The notes under the pieces are model-generated. The model did no database searches. It saw only the letters and a list, made by a program, of their open reading frames with translations, and was not told the DNA's origin. Positions 17,045-26,696 of a DNA stretch of 64,000 nt are shown piece after piece. Positions within the stretch are counted from its first letter, which is position 1, and the number at the start of each line of letters is the position of its first letter. A program made the translations under genes and the position numbers. The stretch covers positions 26,600 through 90,599 of the forward strand of contig NZ_KV795245.1 in assembly GCF_001808955.1 (NCBI RefSeq), in the 5' to 3' direction. The stretch is from Rothia sp. HMSC078H08 (lineage in GTDB: Bacteria; Actinomycetota; Actinomycetes; Actinomycetales; Micrococcaceae).

Positions 17045-17919
17045 CGGGCACCCCCGGTAGAAGCAGTATGGGCGGGGGAGAGAGAATGATCAGAAGCGCA
17101 GGAATCCGGCAGCTCGTGGCCGTACTCATCCAACGCACCACCGGCACAGGTGAAGCCCGTGCGGGCGTGGCCCTGTGCCTCCTCAATGTCGTGGCCGTGC
17201 AACCACGTATGCAGCTGCTCCAGGCTGAAGGAGTCCGCCGGACCATCCAGGTGAATATTGCCGCGCACACCGCATAGACGCGAGCAGGACTCACGCGCCG
17301 CCAGCATGTCGTGCGTAGACATCAGAATGGTGATGCCCTCATCCGCCAACTCGCGGTACAGGCGAGTCAGAGTGGTCTGAGTCGGCGCGTCCACGCCCGT
17401 AAACGGCTCATCCAGCAGCAGTAGGGAGGGGTTCGCTGCCAAAGCGCGCGCCAAAAGAACCCTCTGACGCTGACCACCGGAAAGCTCCGCAATGGAAGCA
17501 TCCTGCAGGTGCAGGACATCGGTGCGTTCCATCGCCGAAAAGACCTGCACCCAATCTTTCTTCGCCGGGCGGCGGAAGAACCCAATCTCACGCACGCGGC
17601 CGGTCATCACCGTATCCTTAACGGTCAGCGGAAAATCCCACTGGAACTGGTGTTTCTGCGGCACGTAACCGATGTGCGCACGCGCCGCGCGGGGCGACTC
17701 GCCCAACACGCGAACCTGCCCGGATGCGGGGCGAATCAGGCCCAAAATGGTGCGCAGCAGCGTGGTCTTACCGGCACCATTAGCACCAATCAGACCCGCA
17801 AACTCGCCGCGCTCCAGGGTCAGGGACAGATCCTTGAGGATGGAACGGCGCGCGTAGCCGGCGTACAGGTTTGAAATCTCTAGGACGGGCTCAGTACCCG
17901 CTGTTACCGATGCGCTCAC
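17041..17919 (-). CDS. Anchored repeat-type ABC transporter, ATP-binding subunit
   Basis: The 292-aa cytoplasmic ATPase has Walker A GANGAGKTT (~44-52), Q-loop VPQKH, signature LSGGQRQR, Walker B LLLLDEP and the H-loop STHD. It most resembles ZnuC/MntB-type ATPases. A ~60-residue tail rich in His and Cys (HTWLHGHDIEEAQGHAR ... CAGG ... CASDHS) extends beyond the usual domain and could bind metal. Start GTG 17919 overlaps the stop of the upstream anchored protein gene by 4 bp (GTGA). Confidence 0.9.
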   Translation of the reverse strand: MSASVTAGTEPVLEISNLYAGYARRSILKDLSLTLERGEFAGLIGANGAGKTTLLRTILGLIRPASGQVRVLGESPRAARAHIGYVPQKHQFQWDFPLTVKDTVMTGRVREIGFFRRPAKKDWVQVFSAMERTDVLHLQDASIAELSGGQRQRVLLARALAANPSLLLLDEPFTGVDAPTQTTLTRLYRELADEGITILMSTHDMLAARESCSRLCGVRGNIHLDGPADSFSLEQLHTWLHGHDIEEAQGHARTGFTCAGGALDEYGHELPDSCASDHSLSPAHTASTGGAR

Positions 17920-19025
17920 GAACGGTCACCGCGCACTTCATCCAGAGCCTCACGCTGAGCGGAGGCGCGGCGGCGACGGGAGGCGATGAACGCGCCCACG
18001 CCCACCACGACCACGATGCCAGCGACAATAGGACTCCAGGAAATCGTGAACTCAGCACGGAAACCGCTCTGGTCACTCGCTGCGGCGGCAGAAGAAGAAC
18101 CGGATGCCTGTGCACCAGACGCCTGGGTACCGGCGGCCTGAGAAGCAGAAGAAGCTGAACCCGAGGATGCAGAACCCGAGGAACCGCGAGCCTGCGCCTC
18201 CATCGCGTACAGGGCATCAGCGCTCGCAGAATCACCCACCGCAAACTTCAGGTAGCGGGTATCAGACACGGTCGAACCGTCAGACAGCTCAGCACTCGCG
18301 GTAACCTTCAGCAGGTACTCGCCGGGAGCGGTGAACACCCAGTTCGCGTGGGTGTGAGTGTTCTTCTCCACCCACAGTTTCTGCGGCTCATTCTTGGTCG
18401 AGGACCACAGCACCTGCGGTGCCGAGAAGTTGCCGTTCTCCAGGTACAGGCTAAAAGTGCCGGGGCCGCTCACCTGCTCCAGGGTCAGGTTCACGCCGCG
18501 GTTCAGCTTGGACACCAGCTGCGGATCCTGAGTGTTCCAACCCGGCCAAATCACGCCCTTAGTTTCGGTCTGCGGAATAACGTACACCTTAGAGCCGGCG
18601 GGCGCACCCACGAAGGAGTAGCGCGGGTCGTTTGGCACCTCAAGGATTGCCTGGTCGCTACCGCGGTAGATGACCTCGTCCAGGCTGCGCCAGACGGGGG
18701 TTTCACCGTGGTCGTCGTGGAGCATGAGCTCAAACTTGCCGTTGTTGAAACGAGGACCCATATCCACGTGACCGGCAGAAATTTCGGTGCGGCCGGATGC
18801 GACCGGCTGCTCAGCCGACAGGGTCTGGGTGAGGGCGCGCTCGCCGCGGCTGAGGTTGCTGTCGCTCGGCTGAGCCGAGGCGCTCTCAGCGGTTGCCTCA
18901 GCGGTTGCCGGGGTGGTCTCCGCGTGTGCCACACCCAGGGGTGCGAGCATGAGGCTGGCACCCAGAGCCAGGGCGGGCAGGGCGCGGCTACGCGAGGAGC
19001 GGGAGGGGGTGGTTGAGTTCATCAT
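17916..19025 (-). CDS. Surface protein with one choice-of-anchor M (anchored repeat) domain
   Basis: The 369-aa protein starts with a signal peptide (ALPALALGASLMLAPLGVAHA). One actinobacterial surface-anchored repeat domain follows (~80-270): GHVDMGPRFNNGKFELMLHD at its start and HTHANWVFTAPGEYLLKVTA near its end. A Ser/Ala/Gly-rich spacer leads to a C-terminal TM segment (IVAGIVVVVGVGAFIASRRRR). No LPxTG motif is present, so it is a type I membrane-anchored form. It matches the ABC transporter-associated repeat protein family (TIGR03773). The role is probably extracellular metal or ligand capture for the transporter; that is inference. Confidence 0.88.
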   Translation of the reverse strand: MMNSTTPSRSSRSRALPALALGASLMLAPLGVAHAETTPATAEATAESASAQPSDSNLSRGERALTQTLSAEQPVASGRTEISAGHVDMGPRFNNGKFELMLHDDHGETPVWRSLDEVIYRGSDQAILEVPNDPRYSFVGAPAGSKVYVIPQTETKGVIWPGWNTQDPQLVSKLNRGVNLTLEQVSGPGTFSLYLENGNFSAPQVLWSSTKNEPQKLWVEKNTHTHANWVFTAPGEYLLKVTASAELSDGSTVSDTRYLKFAVGDSASADALYAMEAQARGSSGSASSGSASSASQAAGTQASGAQASGSSSAAAASDQSGFRAEFTISWSPIVAGIVVVVGVGAFIASRRRRASAQREALDEVRGDRS

Positions 19026-19118
19026 GAGGACTTCCTTGGATCATGACCGAAACGGTGTGTGAAAGATTATCTATATGCTAATACGGCTATATAAGCTTGT
19101 GGGTAGCTTAAAACCGGG

Positions 19119-20870
19119 TTATGAGGTGCTTGCCTCCGAGCAGCTAGCACCCGAAGAATCGCCGCCAGAACTAGCCCCCGAGCACAGCGCAATCGTGTGA
19201 GCATTCGCCAACATCATCTGTGCGTAGTGAGGAGCCTGCGCATCCAGGGTATCCGAATAGAGCACCCCGGTACGCACCTGAGCCTCCCGAGCCAACTCCG
19301 TGAGAACCGGTGAACGCATCGCCGTGGACTTGTCCAGATAAATTGCTGGAACCTTCAAATCCTCGACCGTGCGACGCAGGCGCTGACGCTGCTGAATGCT
19401 CGGCTCGCCGCTGGCACTGGCACTCACGAAACCGGCAATGTGCAACCCGTAGGTGCTCGCCAGGTAGCGGTAGCCGTCGTGCGTGGTGACCAGGTTGCGT
19501 GCCGACTCCGGCAGGCCTCCGTACACCTGACGCAGCTGAGCGTCCAGGGCGTCGAGCTCCTTCATGACCTGCTCGGTGCGGGTCGCGTACTCGCTCGCAC
19601 CCTCCGGATCGGCGGAGGTGAGCGCGTCACGAATGACCTGCACGCTCGCCTTCGCGTTCGGCACCGAATGCCAAATGTGCGGGTCGATTTCGCCGTGCAC
19701 GTGCTTGCCCAGAACGGCCTGCGCCAGCAGGTACACCTGACCGCGATGCTCCGAAGCACCCGAACGCAGGAAACGGTAGCTACCGCCGGCGGGCACCTCC
19801 TGCAGGGTGCGGGAGGGGACCGCGACCACGGTGCGGTTCAGTTCGTACTCTACGGCGCCCTGGGAGGAATCCGCGCGAAGCACGAGCCTGCCGTCGCCGG
19901 TGCGTGCCGTAATATCGGCGTGACCTGCGGAAAGAACCTTGATGTCCGAGGCAGAAACGTTCTGTTCCTTCGCCAAACGGTCCACCAGCTGTTGCGGGTC
20001 ACGACCAACCGCGCAGTACAGGGTGCCGCGCGAAGAACGCACCGACTCCGGCGCATTGACCGCGGTGGCGCTCAGCTCAATGGCGTACTCGCCGGCATCA
20101 CTAAACGCCCACGACAGGTGCGTATGCGCCTGCAACGGAAGCTCCAGCGAACCCATATCGCCGGTACGGATCGCGGTGTCCCCCTCACGGGTGAGGTTCA
20201 CGCCGCGCGCATGCGAATCGCACAGCATCTCCACCGCACCGAAGGTCTGCGTAATGAACGCCGCCAACTGCGCATTCGACGAATCGGTAGAGGTCCGTGC
20301 CCGCACGCTGTGCACCTCAAAGCGCATTCCCGCATCCGAAGAATCGGCGGGGGCAGATTCGTTCTGCCCGCCCTCTTCAACACGCAAACCCAGCCAGATG
20401 GAGTCCAGGGAGGCATCCTCAACAATGGCTTCGAGCTTGCCGCCGTACTGCTCAATCTTCTCCGCAACCGCCACGGACACAACGCCTGCGGGCAGGTTCG
20501 CCTCAACCATTTTGGAGAGCTTACGCTGCTCCAGCAGCAGGCCGTTCGTCAGGGCGCAGCGGGCGTAGGCGACATCGCGGATATCGCGCAGGCTCGGCTC
20601 ATACGAGTGCGGGTCAGCACCGGCAGGCACGAGGGAGTGCACGCTGGCGCGCTCCCCGGCAATCTGCTGCGCCAAGTCCGCCAGGATCGGGGTCGTGGCG
20701 ACCACGCGCATCCGGTCGGAGGATGCGTTCACGGTGCTGGCGCATCCGCTCAGTGCGAAGGCACCAGCCCCCACCCCCGCACCCACCGCAATACGGGAGG
20801 CGAGGGTGAGGGCGGTTCGCCGACTATAAGCGTGTGCGCGGTTGCCGGTATGCCCGCTATGCGGTGTCAC
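19119..20870 (-). CDS. Anchored repeat ABC transporter, substrate-binding lipoprotein with inserted repeat domain
   Basis: The 583-aa protein is about twice the length of usual ZnuA/PsaA-type binding proteins. The N terminus has a twin-arginine signal (SRRTALTLA) and a lipobox ending at Cys43 (ALSGC). The metal-binding lobes are split: lobe 1 holds PHSYEPSLRD, and after an insert of ~200 residues come DPHIWHSVPNA, TTHDGYRYLA and YLDKST. The insert is a surface-anchored repeat domain (LPLQAHTHLSWAFSDAGEY ... CAVG). This is the TIGR03772 layout. Start GTG 20870 overlaps the upstream gene by 14 bp, with AAAGGG 8 bp before it. Zinc or manganese is the likely ligand from the family. Confidence 0.9.
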   Translation of the reverse strand: MTPHSGHTGNRAHAYSRRTALTLASRIAVGAGVGAGAFALSGCASTVNASSDRMRVVATTPILADLAQQIAGERASVHSLVPAGADPHSYEPSLRDIRDVAYARCALTNGLLLEQRKLSKMVEANLPAGVVSVAVAEKIEQYGGKLEAIVEDASLDSIWLGLRVEEGGQNESAPADSSDAGMRFEVHSVRARTSTDSSNAQLAAFITQTFGAVEMLCDSHARGVNLTREGDTAIRTGDMGSLELPLQAHTHLSWAFSDAGEYAIELSATAVNAPESVRSSRGTLYCAVGRDPQQLVDRLAKEQNVSASDIKVLSAGHADITARTGDGRLVLRADSSQGAVEYELNRTVVAVPSRTLQEVPAGGSYRFLRSGASEHRGQVYLLAQAVLGKHVHGEIDPHIWHSVPNAKASVQVIRDALTSADPEGASEYATRTEQVMKELDALDAQLRQVYGGLPESARNLVTTHDGYRYLASTYGLHIAGFVSASASGEPSIQQRQRLRRTVEDLKVPAIYLDKSTAMRSPVLTELAREAQVRTGVLYSDTLDAQAPHYAQMMLANAHTIALCSGASSGGDSSGASCSEASTS

Positions 20871-23199
20871 CGCTGCGGCCCTTTCGGCGTGCCGAACGCA
20901 GAATCATGGCACCGAGTGCCAGTGCCAGAATGGAGGTGCTGACCATGAACGGGTCGATGACCACACCGGTGTTCGGCAGCTTACCTGCGGCGGCTGCCTT
21001 CTGGGCGTTGGCGAGTTCCTGGCTGGTCAGAGCGCAATCCTCGCCGGAGGCGGTCTTACCGACGATGCGCACCTTGGATCCGTCGGGCTTGGTGACGATG
21101 CCGGTGGCTTCGTCGACGGTGCCGTTGACGGGGTTCTTTGCGGTGCTCTTCTCGCCGCCGTTGTTGGCGCCGTTAGCGCTGTTAGCGTTGCCACCGTCCT
21201 GCTTGGTGTCTGCCGCACCCTGCGCGTTGTTGCTTGCCGGGGCGTTATCGGGGTTGCCGACGGTGAAGTGCAGAACCGATTCGCTGCTGACCTGCTGACC
21301 GTTCTTCAGGCGTGCCGTCCAGCCGATGGTCACGGTGTAGCGACCCTCAGCGGTGAACACCCAGTTGCTGTGCTGGTGGGTGTTTGCGGGCACCTGGAAG
21401 GAGCCGCCGCTACGCGAATCGAAGACCTGCTGACCGGCGGAACCGAAGTTGCCGGAGAGGAAGGTGGACATCGTGCCGGGGCCCTCAAAACCGTTGAGGC
21501 TCATGGTAACGGGGCCGTCGAGCTGCTTGAGCAGTTCGGGGTCCTGGGTGCTCCAGCCAAGCCAGGGCACGCCCTGCTGCTGGGTTGCACCAATCATGTG
21601 CACGGGGGTGCCCGCCGGGGCGATATTCTCCATGCCTGCGGGCAGGTTGATCTTTGCGGCGTCATTGAGCACGAACTCGAGGGCGCCGGGGGAGACGTGG
21701 CGGGCGGGGCTGGTGCGGTCGTCCTTCACGCTGCTGGTGAGGTTGCCGCCGTTGAGGATCGGGCCTACGTCGAAGTGGCCGTGGGTGACTTCTTCACGGC
21801 CGCTGTGCTCGGCGGTGTTGACCACGGCGAGGGTGGGGATGCTGGTCGGTGCCTGGGCTGCCTGGTTGCTCTGCTTGTTGTCCTTCTGGGCGTCCTTGGA
21901 GTCCTTGGCATCTTCGGCGGGAACCTCGGTGGCGATGCACTGCTGGTTCAGGCTGCCGGGCAGACCGGAGGACAGCACACCGTTGCCGGTAATGCCGCCG
22001 CCGTTGCTGGGTGCGCTGATGTTCTGGGCGTTGGAGCCCTTCACACTGGATCCCTTCGCGCTGGTGGCATTGCCGTCCTTGTTTTCACCCTTGTCAGAGC
22101 CGTTATTGGTGTTGTCGGTGCCGCTGATAGCGGTTACACCGGATCCGCCCTGGGATGCCTGCTCACCATTCGCCGCCGCCTTTGCGCCGTTCGGGTCGGT
22201 CACCTGCGCGGCATTCTGACCGTTCACGGATCCATCCACGCGGCGAATACCGGTGGATGCACTCGCCTCAGCAGATGCACTCGCCTCAGCACTTGCGGAG
22301 GTAGATGCGCTGGGGCTGCCGGTGGCGCTCTCGGTGGCGGTGGAGGTCGCCTCGGGGGTAGTGGTTGCCTCGCTCGTGGCGTCCTTGGTTGCTTCCTTTG
22401 CGGCGTTCTGCGCGTTCAGGAGCTTGAAGCCTTCCTCAGCGTTAGTGCCCACGGCGATGGTGTAGGTTGCCTCGGAGCTGACCGGGGTGCCGTCGGCAAG
22501 GGTTGCGGTGGCGCGGAACGTCAGCTGGTAGATGCCCTTGCGGGTGAATGCCCAGCTGAGGTGCTCGTGGCCGCCAGCGGTGATGGTGTGCGGTGCGAGC
22601 TGGTCGTTGGTGCTGAAGACGCGCGGGTTGTCGCGGCCGGATTCGGTGAAGACTTCGGCGCGGCCGCCTTCGGGTACGCTGCTGCGCACGAGTTGAAGGT
22701 TGATGGTGTTGTCCTTGAGTGCGCCGGGGCGGATTCCTTCCGCACCGAGGCCGGGGTAGAGCAGGCCGCGGGTGCGGGTGGAGGGAATGTAGAAGATGTC
22801 GGTGCCTTCGGGGGCAATGTAGTCGTAGCCTGCTACGACGTTGGTGTGTGCGTCCTCGACGTCGGGCAGGTGGAAGACGGTGCGGGCGGGGTTGAATCGT
22901 CCCTGCTGGCCGGGGCCGGTGTCTGCGAGGGTGGCGAGGGTGAACTGGTTGCCGTCGAGGAATGCGTTGAGCATTTCGGTGTGTACGCCCGCGATGACGT
23001 AGTCACCTTCGTAGTTGACGTAGGCGCGCGACTCGGTGCCTGCCTGGGTGCCAGCCTGGTTTTCCTGCGCCTGGTTTTCCTGCGCCTGTGCGGCGGTGAA
23101 GGTGCCGACCTGGGGCAGGGCGAGGGGCGCCCCGAGTGCGAGGGTGCATCCGAGGGTGGTTGCGCTGAGTAGGCTCAGGGGTTTGGTGCGTCCTTGCAT
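20857..23199 (-). CDS. Sortase-anchored surface protein with two choice-of-anchor M domains (LPNTG)
   Basis: The 780-aa secreted protein begins with a signal peptide (LSATTLGCTLALGAPLALPQV). It has two anchored-repeat domains, one ending in HEHLSWAFTRKGIYQLTFRA and one in HQHSNWVFTAEGRYTVTIGW. They are separated by a long Ser/Ala/Thr/Asn-rich spacer (SASTSASAEASASAEASAST). The C terminus is a full sorting signal, LPNTG, hydrophobic stretch, RRKGR, so class A/D sortase linkage to peptidoglycan is expected. Start 23199 is chosen because AAGGAG lies 5 bp upstream and the signal peptide follows at once; an upstream ATG (23376) would add 59 atypical residues. It is the first gene of the metal ABC operon and is divergent from another protein of the same type. 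Confidence 0.88.
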   Translation of the reverse strand: MQGRTKPLSLLSATTLGCTLALGAPLALPQVGTFTAAQAQENQAQENQAGTQAGTESRAYVNYEGDYVIAGVHTEMLNAFLDGNQFTLATLADTGPGQQGRFNPARTVFHLPDVEDAHTNVVAGYDYIAPEGTDIFYIPSTRTRGLLYPGLGAEGIRPGALKDNTINLQLVRSSVPEGGRAEVFTESGRDNPRVFSTNDQLAPHTITAGGHEHLSWAFTRKGIYQLTFRATATLADGTPVSSEATYTIAVGTNAEEGFKLLNAQNAAKEATKDATSEATTTPEATSTATESATGSPSASTSASAEASASAEASASTGIRRVDGSVNGQNAAQVTDPNGAKAAANGEQASQGGSGVTAISGTDNTNNGSDKGENKDGNATSAKGSSVKGSNAQNISAPSNGGGITGNGVLSSGLPGSLNQQCIATEVPAEDAKDSKDAQKDNKQSNQAAQAPTSIPTLAVVNTAEHSGREEVTHGHFDVGPILNGGNLTSSVKDDRTSPARHVSPGALEFVLNDAAKINLPAGMENIAPAGTPVHMIGATQQQGVPWLGWSTQDPELLKQLDGPVTMSLNGFEGPGTMSTFLSGNFGSAGQQVFDSRSGGSFQVPANTHQHSNWVFTAEGRYTVTIGWTARLKNGQQVSSESVLHFTVGNPDNAPASNNAQGAADTKQDGGNANSANGANNGGEKSTAKNPVNGTVDEATGIVTKPDGSKVRIVGKTASGEDCALTSQELANAQKAAAAGKLPNTGVVIDPFMVSTSILALALGAMILRSARRKGRSGDTA

Positions 23200-23376
23200 G
23201 GTGGCTCCTTGGATGACTGCTCGTTGGCTGGCGCGTTGCCCGATGCTTTCGGGGCTTGCCCGGTGCTGGGTCCGGCGGCCTGTTGCCGGTTTCTCCCCTG
23301 CGTCCGGGGTGCGCTCTGCCGTGTTTTTCTCTTTGTGGATGTACGTGGTGTGCGTTTTGGGCGCGCCTCGGCGCAC

Positions 23377-23472
23377 ACGTGTTTCTGAGAATCACTATAC
23401 TCACTTAGGTTCTAAATGACAATTATTTGCAAAAGAGCTACCCTAGGAAATAGAAAAATGAGAAAGGTTGTC
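23377..23472. promoter_or_regulatory. Control region between divergent anchored-repeat genes; possible Zur/Fur-type site
   Basis: The short A+T-rich gap contains TGACAATTATTTGCA (23417-23431). This 15-mer is an imperfect palindrome of the TGAnAATnATTnTCA form bound by Zur/Fur-type regulators (5 of 7 pairs match). It could co-control both sides in response to zinc. Confidence 0.35.
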
Positions 23473-26472
23473 ATGAGCTCTCAGAAGCAGATCCAACGAC
23501 GGGTCACCACACACACCCCCGCACTCTTCGTCCCCGGCGGCAAGCCCGCCCTCCGTCGCGCAGCCGCATTCCTCTCCGCCGCAGCGCTGCTCGCGCTCGC
23601 CGGCGCTGCCCCCTCCCTGCCCGCCGCAGCAGGCCCCGACGACGGCAAAATCGTCACCACCAAGGGCCACGTTGACGCCCCCAAGGCATACTGGGACGAG
23701 CAGAACGGCACCTTCGTCCTCATGAACGAGGCGAACCCCTACAAGACCGGCGCAGACACCTACGAACTGGACAAGACCGTCAACTGGGTCGGCAAGGGCT
23801 ACAGCACCAGGGACGGCAAGTCGCAGTACACCATGACCCTGGGCGACTCGCCCTCCCTGGCGTTCCTCGGCGAACCCGGACAGACCCTCTACATGGCACC
23901 GCACCTGACCTACGGCAACCAGGACCCCATCTGGGCTGGCCTGGGCGCATCCACGAAGGTGCCCACCGAGCGTTTCCGTGACGGCGTGTTCGCTACCGAC
24001 ATTCTCTCCGTTGAGGGCCCCGGCCGCATGGAGCTCTTCCGCTACAACCCGGACGACGCCCCCGCCGACGTGTACCGCATGCTCTCCAGCAGCTCCACCG
24101 GCTGGCACTCCTGGCTGCTCGACAAGGGTAGCCACACCCACAACACCACGACCTTCACCCGCCCCGGCCGCTACGTGGTCACCTACCGCACCGTGGCGCG
24201 CTCCACCGACGGTCGCATCATTAGCTCCAAGCCGTCGAAGCTGGTCTGGCAGGTTGGCGGCATGCAGCCCGTGCTCGGTGACGGCACCCCCACCGCCGTG
24301 CCCACCGTCGACCGCTACAATGCGGCACCCGTCGGTGACCTGGACGCTGCAAAGTACATGCTGTCCGTGGCACCGCACCGCCTGGACGCTGACCCGGCTA
24401 AGAACAAGGACGCCGACGACAAGCTCAGCGACATCACCTTCACCGCCGCGAACAAGAACCTCAAGGGCACCCTGACCCTGTACAACAACGGCTACTTCCT
24501 GACCGACCTGCCGGTCGTGAATGGTACCGCCACCTGGTCTGAAATGCTCGGTAGCGAGGGCTCCCAGCTGCAGGCGGTCTTCACCCCCGACACCTCCGAC
24601 GCGAACAGCGCGGAGGCGTCCCGCTGGATCTCGCACAAGCTCACCTACGAGCCCGGCAAGGCTGAGAGCGTGTACAGCGACGACGGTAACGGCTCCTGGC
24701 CCGAAGAAATCCCGGATCAGGCGAACACCGTGCTCAGCACCGGGCAGTACACGCCGACCAGCATGGACTACGACGTGACCGTCACCCCAAACGGCAACGG
24801 CTTCAGCACCGTTGAGGTCCGCTTCAAGGACCCGAAGGTACGAGGCTTCCTGCGCGGCGGCTTCTACGCCCAGGACGACCCGGTCTACCCGTACCTCGAC
24901 CTGGAAGGCTCCGTTGAGGATGGCGTGGCGCGCTTTACCTTCCGTGACGAGTCGTTCTACAAGGGCACGGCTCTGCGCGTGAAGATGCTGACCCACCCGG
25001 ATATGAACGCTTCCGCCTCCACCACTGAGGTTGCGGCGAACTACGAGCCGGGCACCAAGTACACCGCGCACGGTGCGTTGGCTCCGGATAGTGCACCCAT
25101 TAGCGATGCGCCGAAGCCTGCTCCGGTGGATCCGTCGCCGAGCGCTGAGCCTACCGTCGCGCCCTCTGCCGAGCCTTCTGCTGAGCCGAGCGAGGCTCCC
25201 TCCGAGGCTCCGACCGCTGAGCCCAGCACCGTTCCGTCGGTGTCCCCCAGCGAGGTTCCGACCGTGCCTGCGGTGCCGACCGCCTCCGCAGAACCGAGCG
25301 TACCTGCTCCGGCACCCTCCACTCCGGCACCGTCTAGCCCCGCGCCCGCGAACCCGACCCCGAGCGCCCCGGCACCCTCCGCTGAGCCGTCCACCCCCGG
25401 AACCCCCGGTAACCAGTGCGTGCCCGGCAAGATTGACGGTCGCACCAAGATCTCGCACGGCCACCTGGACATTCAGGCAACTCTGAAGGACCGCCAGCTG
25501 TCCGTGGGCCTGCGTGACGACAGCGGCATCATTGACGCTGATTCGACCGTGCGCCCGCTTGATTCGGTCGTGTGGACGGTCAGCGAGAATGCCCGCCGTG
25601 TACGCACCGAACGTATGGCTGATGAGAAGCTGAACTTCATGGGCCCGGTCGGCACCGCCTTCTACGGTCTGCCGCAGACCCAGCAGAGCGGCCTGCCTTG
25701 GCCCGGCTACAACACGCAGGACATTGACTACTCGCAGCTGCGCGGCCCCGTGCGCCTGCACGTGGTTCCGAAGGTCATGCCTGAGGGTGCACGCTTCGGC
25801 ATGTTCACTGAGTCGCTGAACGGTGCGGATGTGCTGCTGGATTCGACGACCGGCAAGACCACGATCGACATTGATTACGCGACGCACGCACACGCGAACT
25901 GGGTGTTCTCTGAGCCCGGCCAGTACATGTTTGACGTGCACTATTCTGCGACCCTGGCTGATGGTACTGAGGTGAACAGCCCGGTGCAGCAGCTTGCGGT
26001 TGCTGTGGGTAAGAAGGCGTCGGATGCGTGCTCGTTTGAGACTGCCGTGCCGAAGGACCCGAACGCTGCGTCGGATGACTTTAGCGGTGTGCGCCGTGTG
26101 GATTCGGCAACCCCGGGCGGTACCGCTGGTGCTAACCAGCCCGGCTCCGCGCAGTCTGGTGCCGCGCAGGGTGGTCAGTCCGGTCAGGCTGGTGCTTCTG
26201 GTGCTGCCGGTGATGTGAACGCGCAGGGCTCCTCTGACGGTTCGGCTGATGGTTCTGCTGGCGGCGTGTACCCGGGTGGTATTTCCGGTGGTGGTACCGG
26301 TGGCGGCTCCCTGGGTCAGTCCGGTGTGTCTGCTGCGTCGGGTGGCGTGAGCTCCCAGCAGGGCGGCCTGGCGCGTACTGGTTTCGGTGCGGTGTCTGTG
26401 GCTGTGGGTGGCGCACTGGTGCTCGGTGCGGGCACCGTGATGGTACTGCGTTCTCGCCGCCGCGCTTCGTAG
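23473..26472 (+). CDS. Sortase-anchored surface protein with two choice-of-anchor M domains (LARTG)
   Basis: The 999-aa protein has an N-terminal signal peptide (AAAFLSAAALLALAGAAPSLP). Anchored-repeat domain 1 (~50-260) carries HTHNTTTFTRPGRYVVTYRT. A middle region of unrecognised fold follows, then a Pro/Ser/Glu linker (~545-660). Repeat domain 2 has HAHANWVFSEPGQYMFDVHY. After a Gly/Ser/Gln-rich stalk comes the sorting signal LARTG, a hydrophobic stretch and RSRRRAS. LAxTG is the type used by actinobacterial class E sortases, unlike the LPNTG of its divergent neighbour. AAAGG at 23463-23467 supports ATG 23473; ATG 23458 is an alternative. A terminator follows. Confidence 0.87.
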   Translation: MSSQKQIQRRVTTHTPALFVPGGKPALRRAAAFLSAAALLALAGAAPSLPAAAGPDDGKIVTTKGHVDAPKAYWDEQNGTFVLMNEANPYKTGADTYELDKTVNWVGKGYSTRDGKSQYTMTLGDSPSLAFLGEPGQTLYMAPHLTYGNQDPIWAGLGASTKVPTERFRDGVFATDILSVEGPGRMELFRYNPDDAPADVYRMLSSSSTGWHSWLLDKGSHTHNTTTFTRPGRYVVTYRTVARSTDGRIISSKPSKLVWQVGGMQPVLGDGTPTAVPTVDRYNAAPVGDLDAAKYMLSVAPHRLDADPAKNKDADDKLSDITFTAANKNLKGTLTLYNNGYFLTDLPVVNGTATWSEMLGSEGSQLQAVFTPDTSDANSAEASRWISHKLTYEPGKAESVYSDDGNGSWPEEIPDQANTVLSTGQYTPTSMDYDVTVTPNGNGFSTVEVRFKDPKVRGFLRGGFYAQDDPVYPYLDLEGSVEDGVARFTFRDESFYKGTALRVKMLTHPDMNASASTTEVAANYEPGTKYTAHGALAPDSAPISDAPKPAPVDPSPSAEPTVAPSAEPSAEPSEAPSEAPTAEPSTVPSVSPSEVPTVPAVPTASAEPSVPAPAPSTPAPSSPAPANPTPSAPAPSAEPSTPGTPGNQCVPGKIDGRTKISHGHLDIQATLKDRQLSVGLRDDSGIIDADSTVRPLDSVVWTVSENARRVRTERMADEKLNFMGPVGTAFYGLPQTQQSGLPWPGYNTQDIDYSQLRGPVRLHVVPKVMPEGARFGMFTESLNGADVLLDSTTGKTTIDIDYATHAHANWVFSEPGQYMFDVHYSATLADGTEVNSPVQQLAVAVGKKASDACSFETAVPKDPNAASDDFSGVRRVDSATPGGTAGANQPGSAQSGAAQGGQSGQAGASGAAGDVNAQGSSDGSADGSAGGVYPGGISGGGTGGGSLGQSGVSAASGGVSSQQGGLARTGFGAVSVAVGGALVLGAGTVMVLRSRRRAS

Positions 26473-26503
26473 CGCTCGCCGCGTGAGGATACGCTGATAC
26501 GAT

Positions 26504-26548
26504 AAAGCCCCCGCGGCTGAGAGGATGACTCTCGGCCGCGGGGGCTTT
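26504..26548 (+). terminator. Terminator after the LARTG surface protein
   Basis: AAAGCCCCCGCGGC pairs with GCCGCGGGGGCTTT around an inner GAGAG/CTCTC stem, ending in a T-run. It lies 31 bp after the stop. Confidence 0.85.
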
Positions 26549-26696
26549 CTCTATTCGGTGCTCCAGGAGTTATCCGGACGGTCCAGATACATAACGCTCA
26601 CGGAAGATAGGACTGAGGGGCGCTCGCAGGCACACGGCTGCTGTGCGTGAACGCCCCCACCCATCAGTGGCTAATCATGGAACCAAATAAGCCGGT

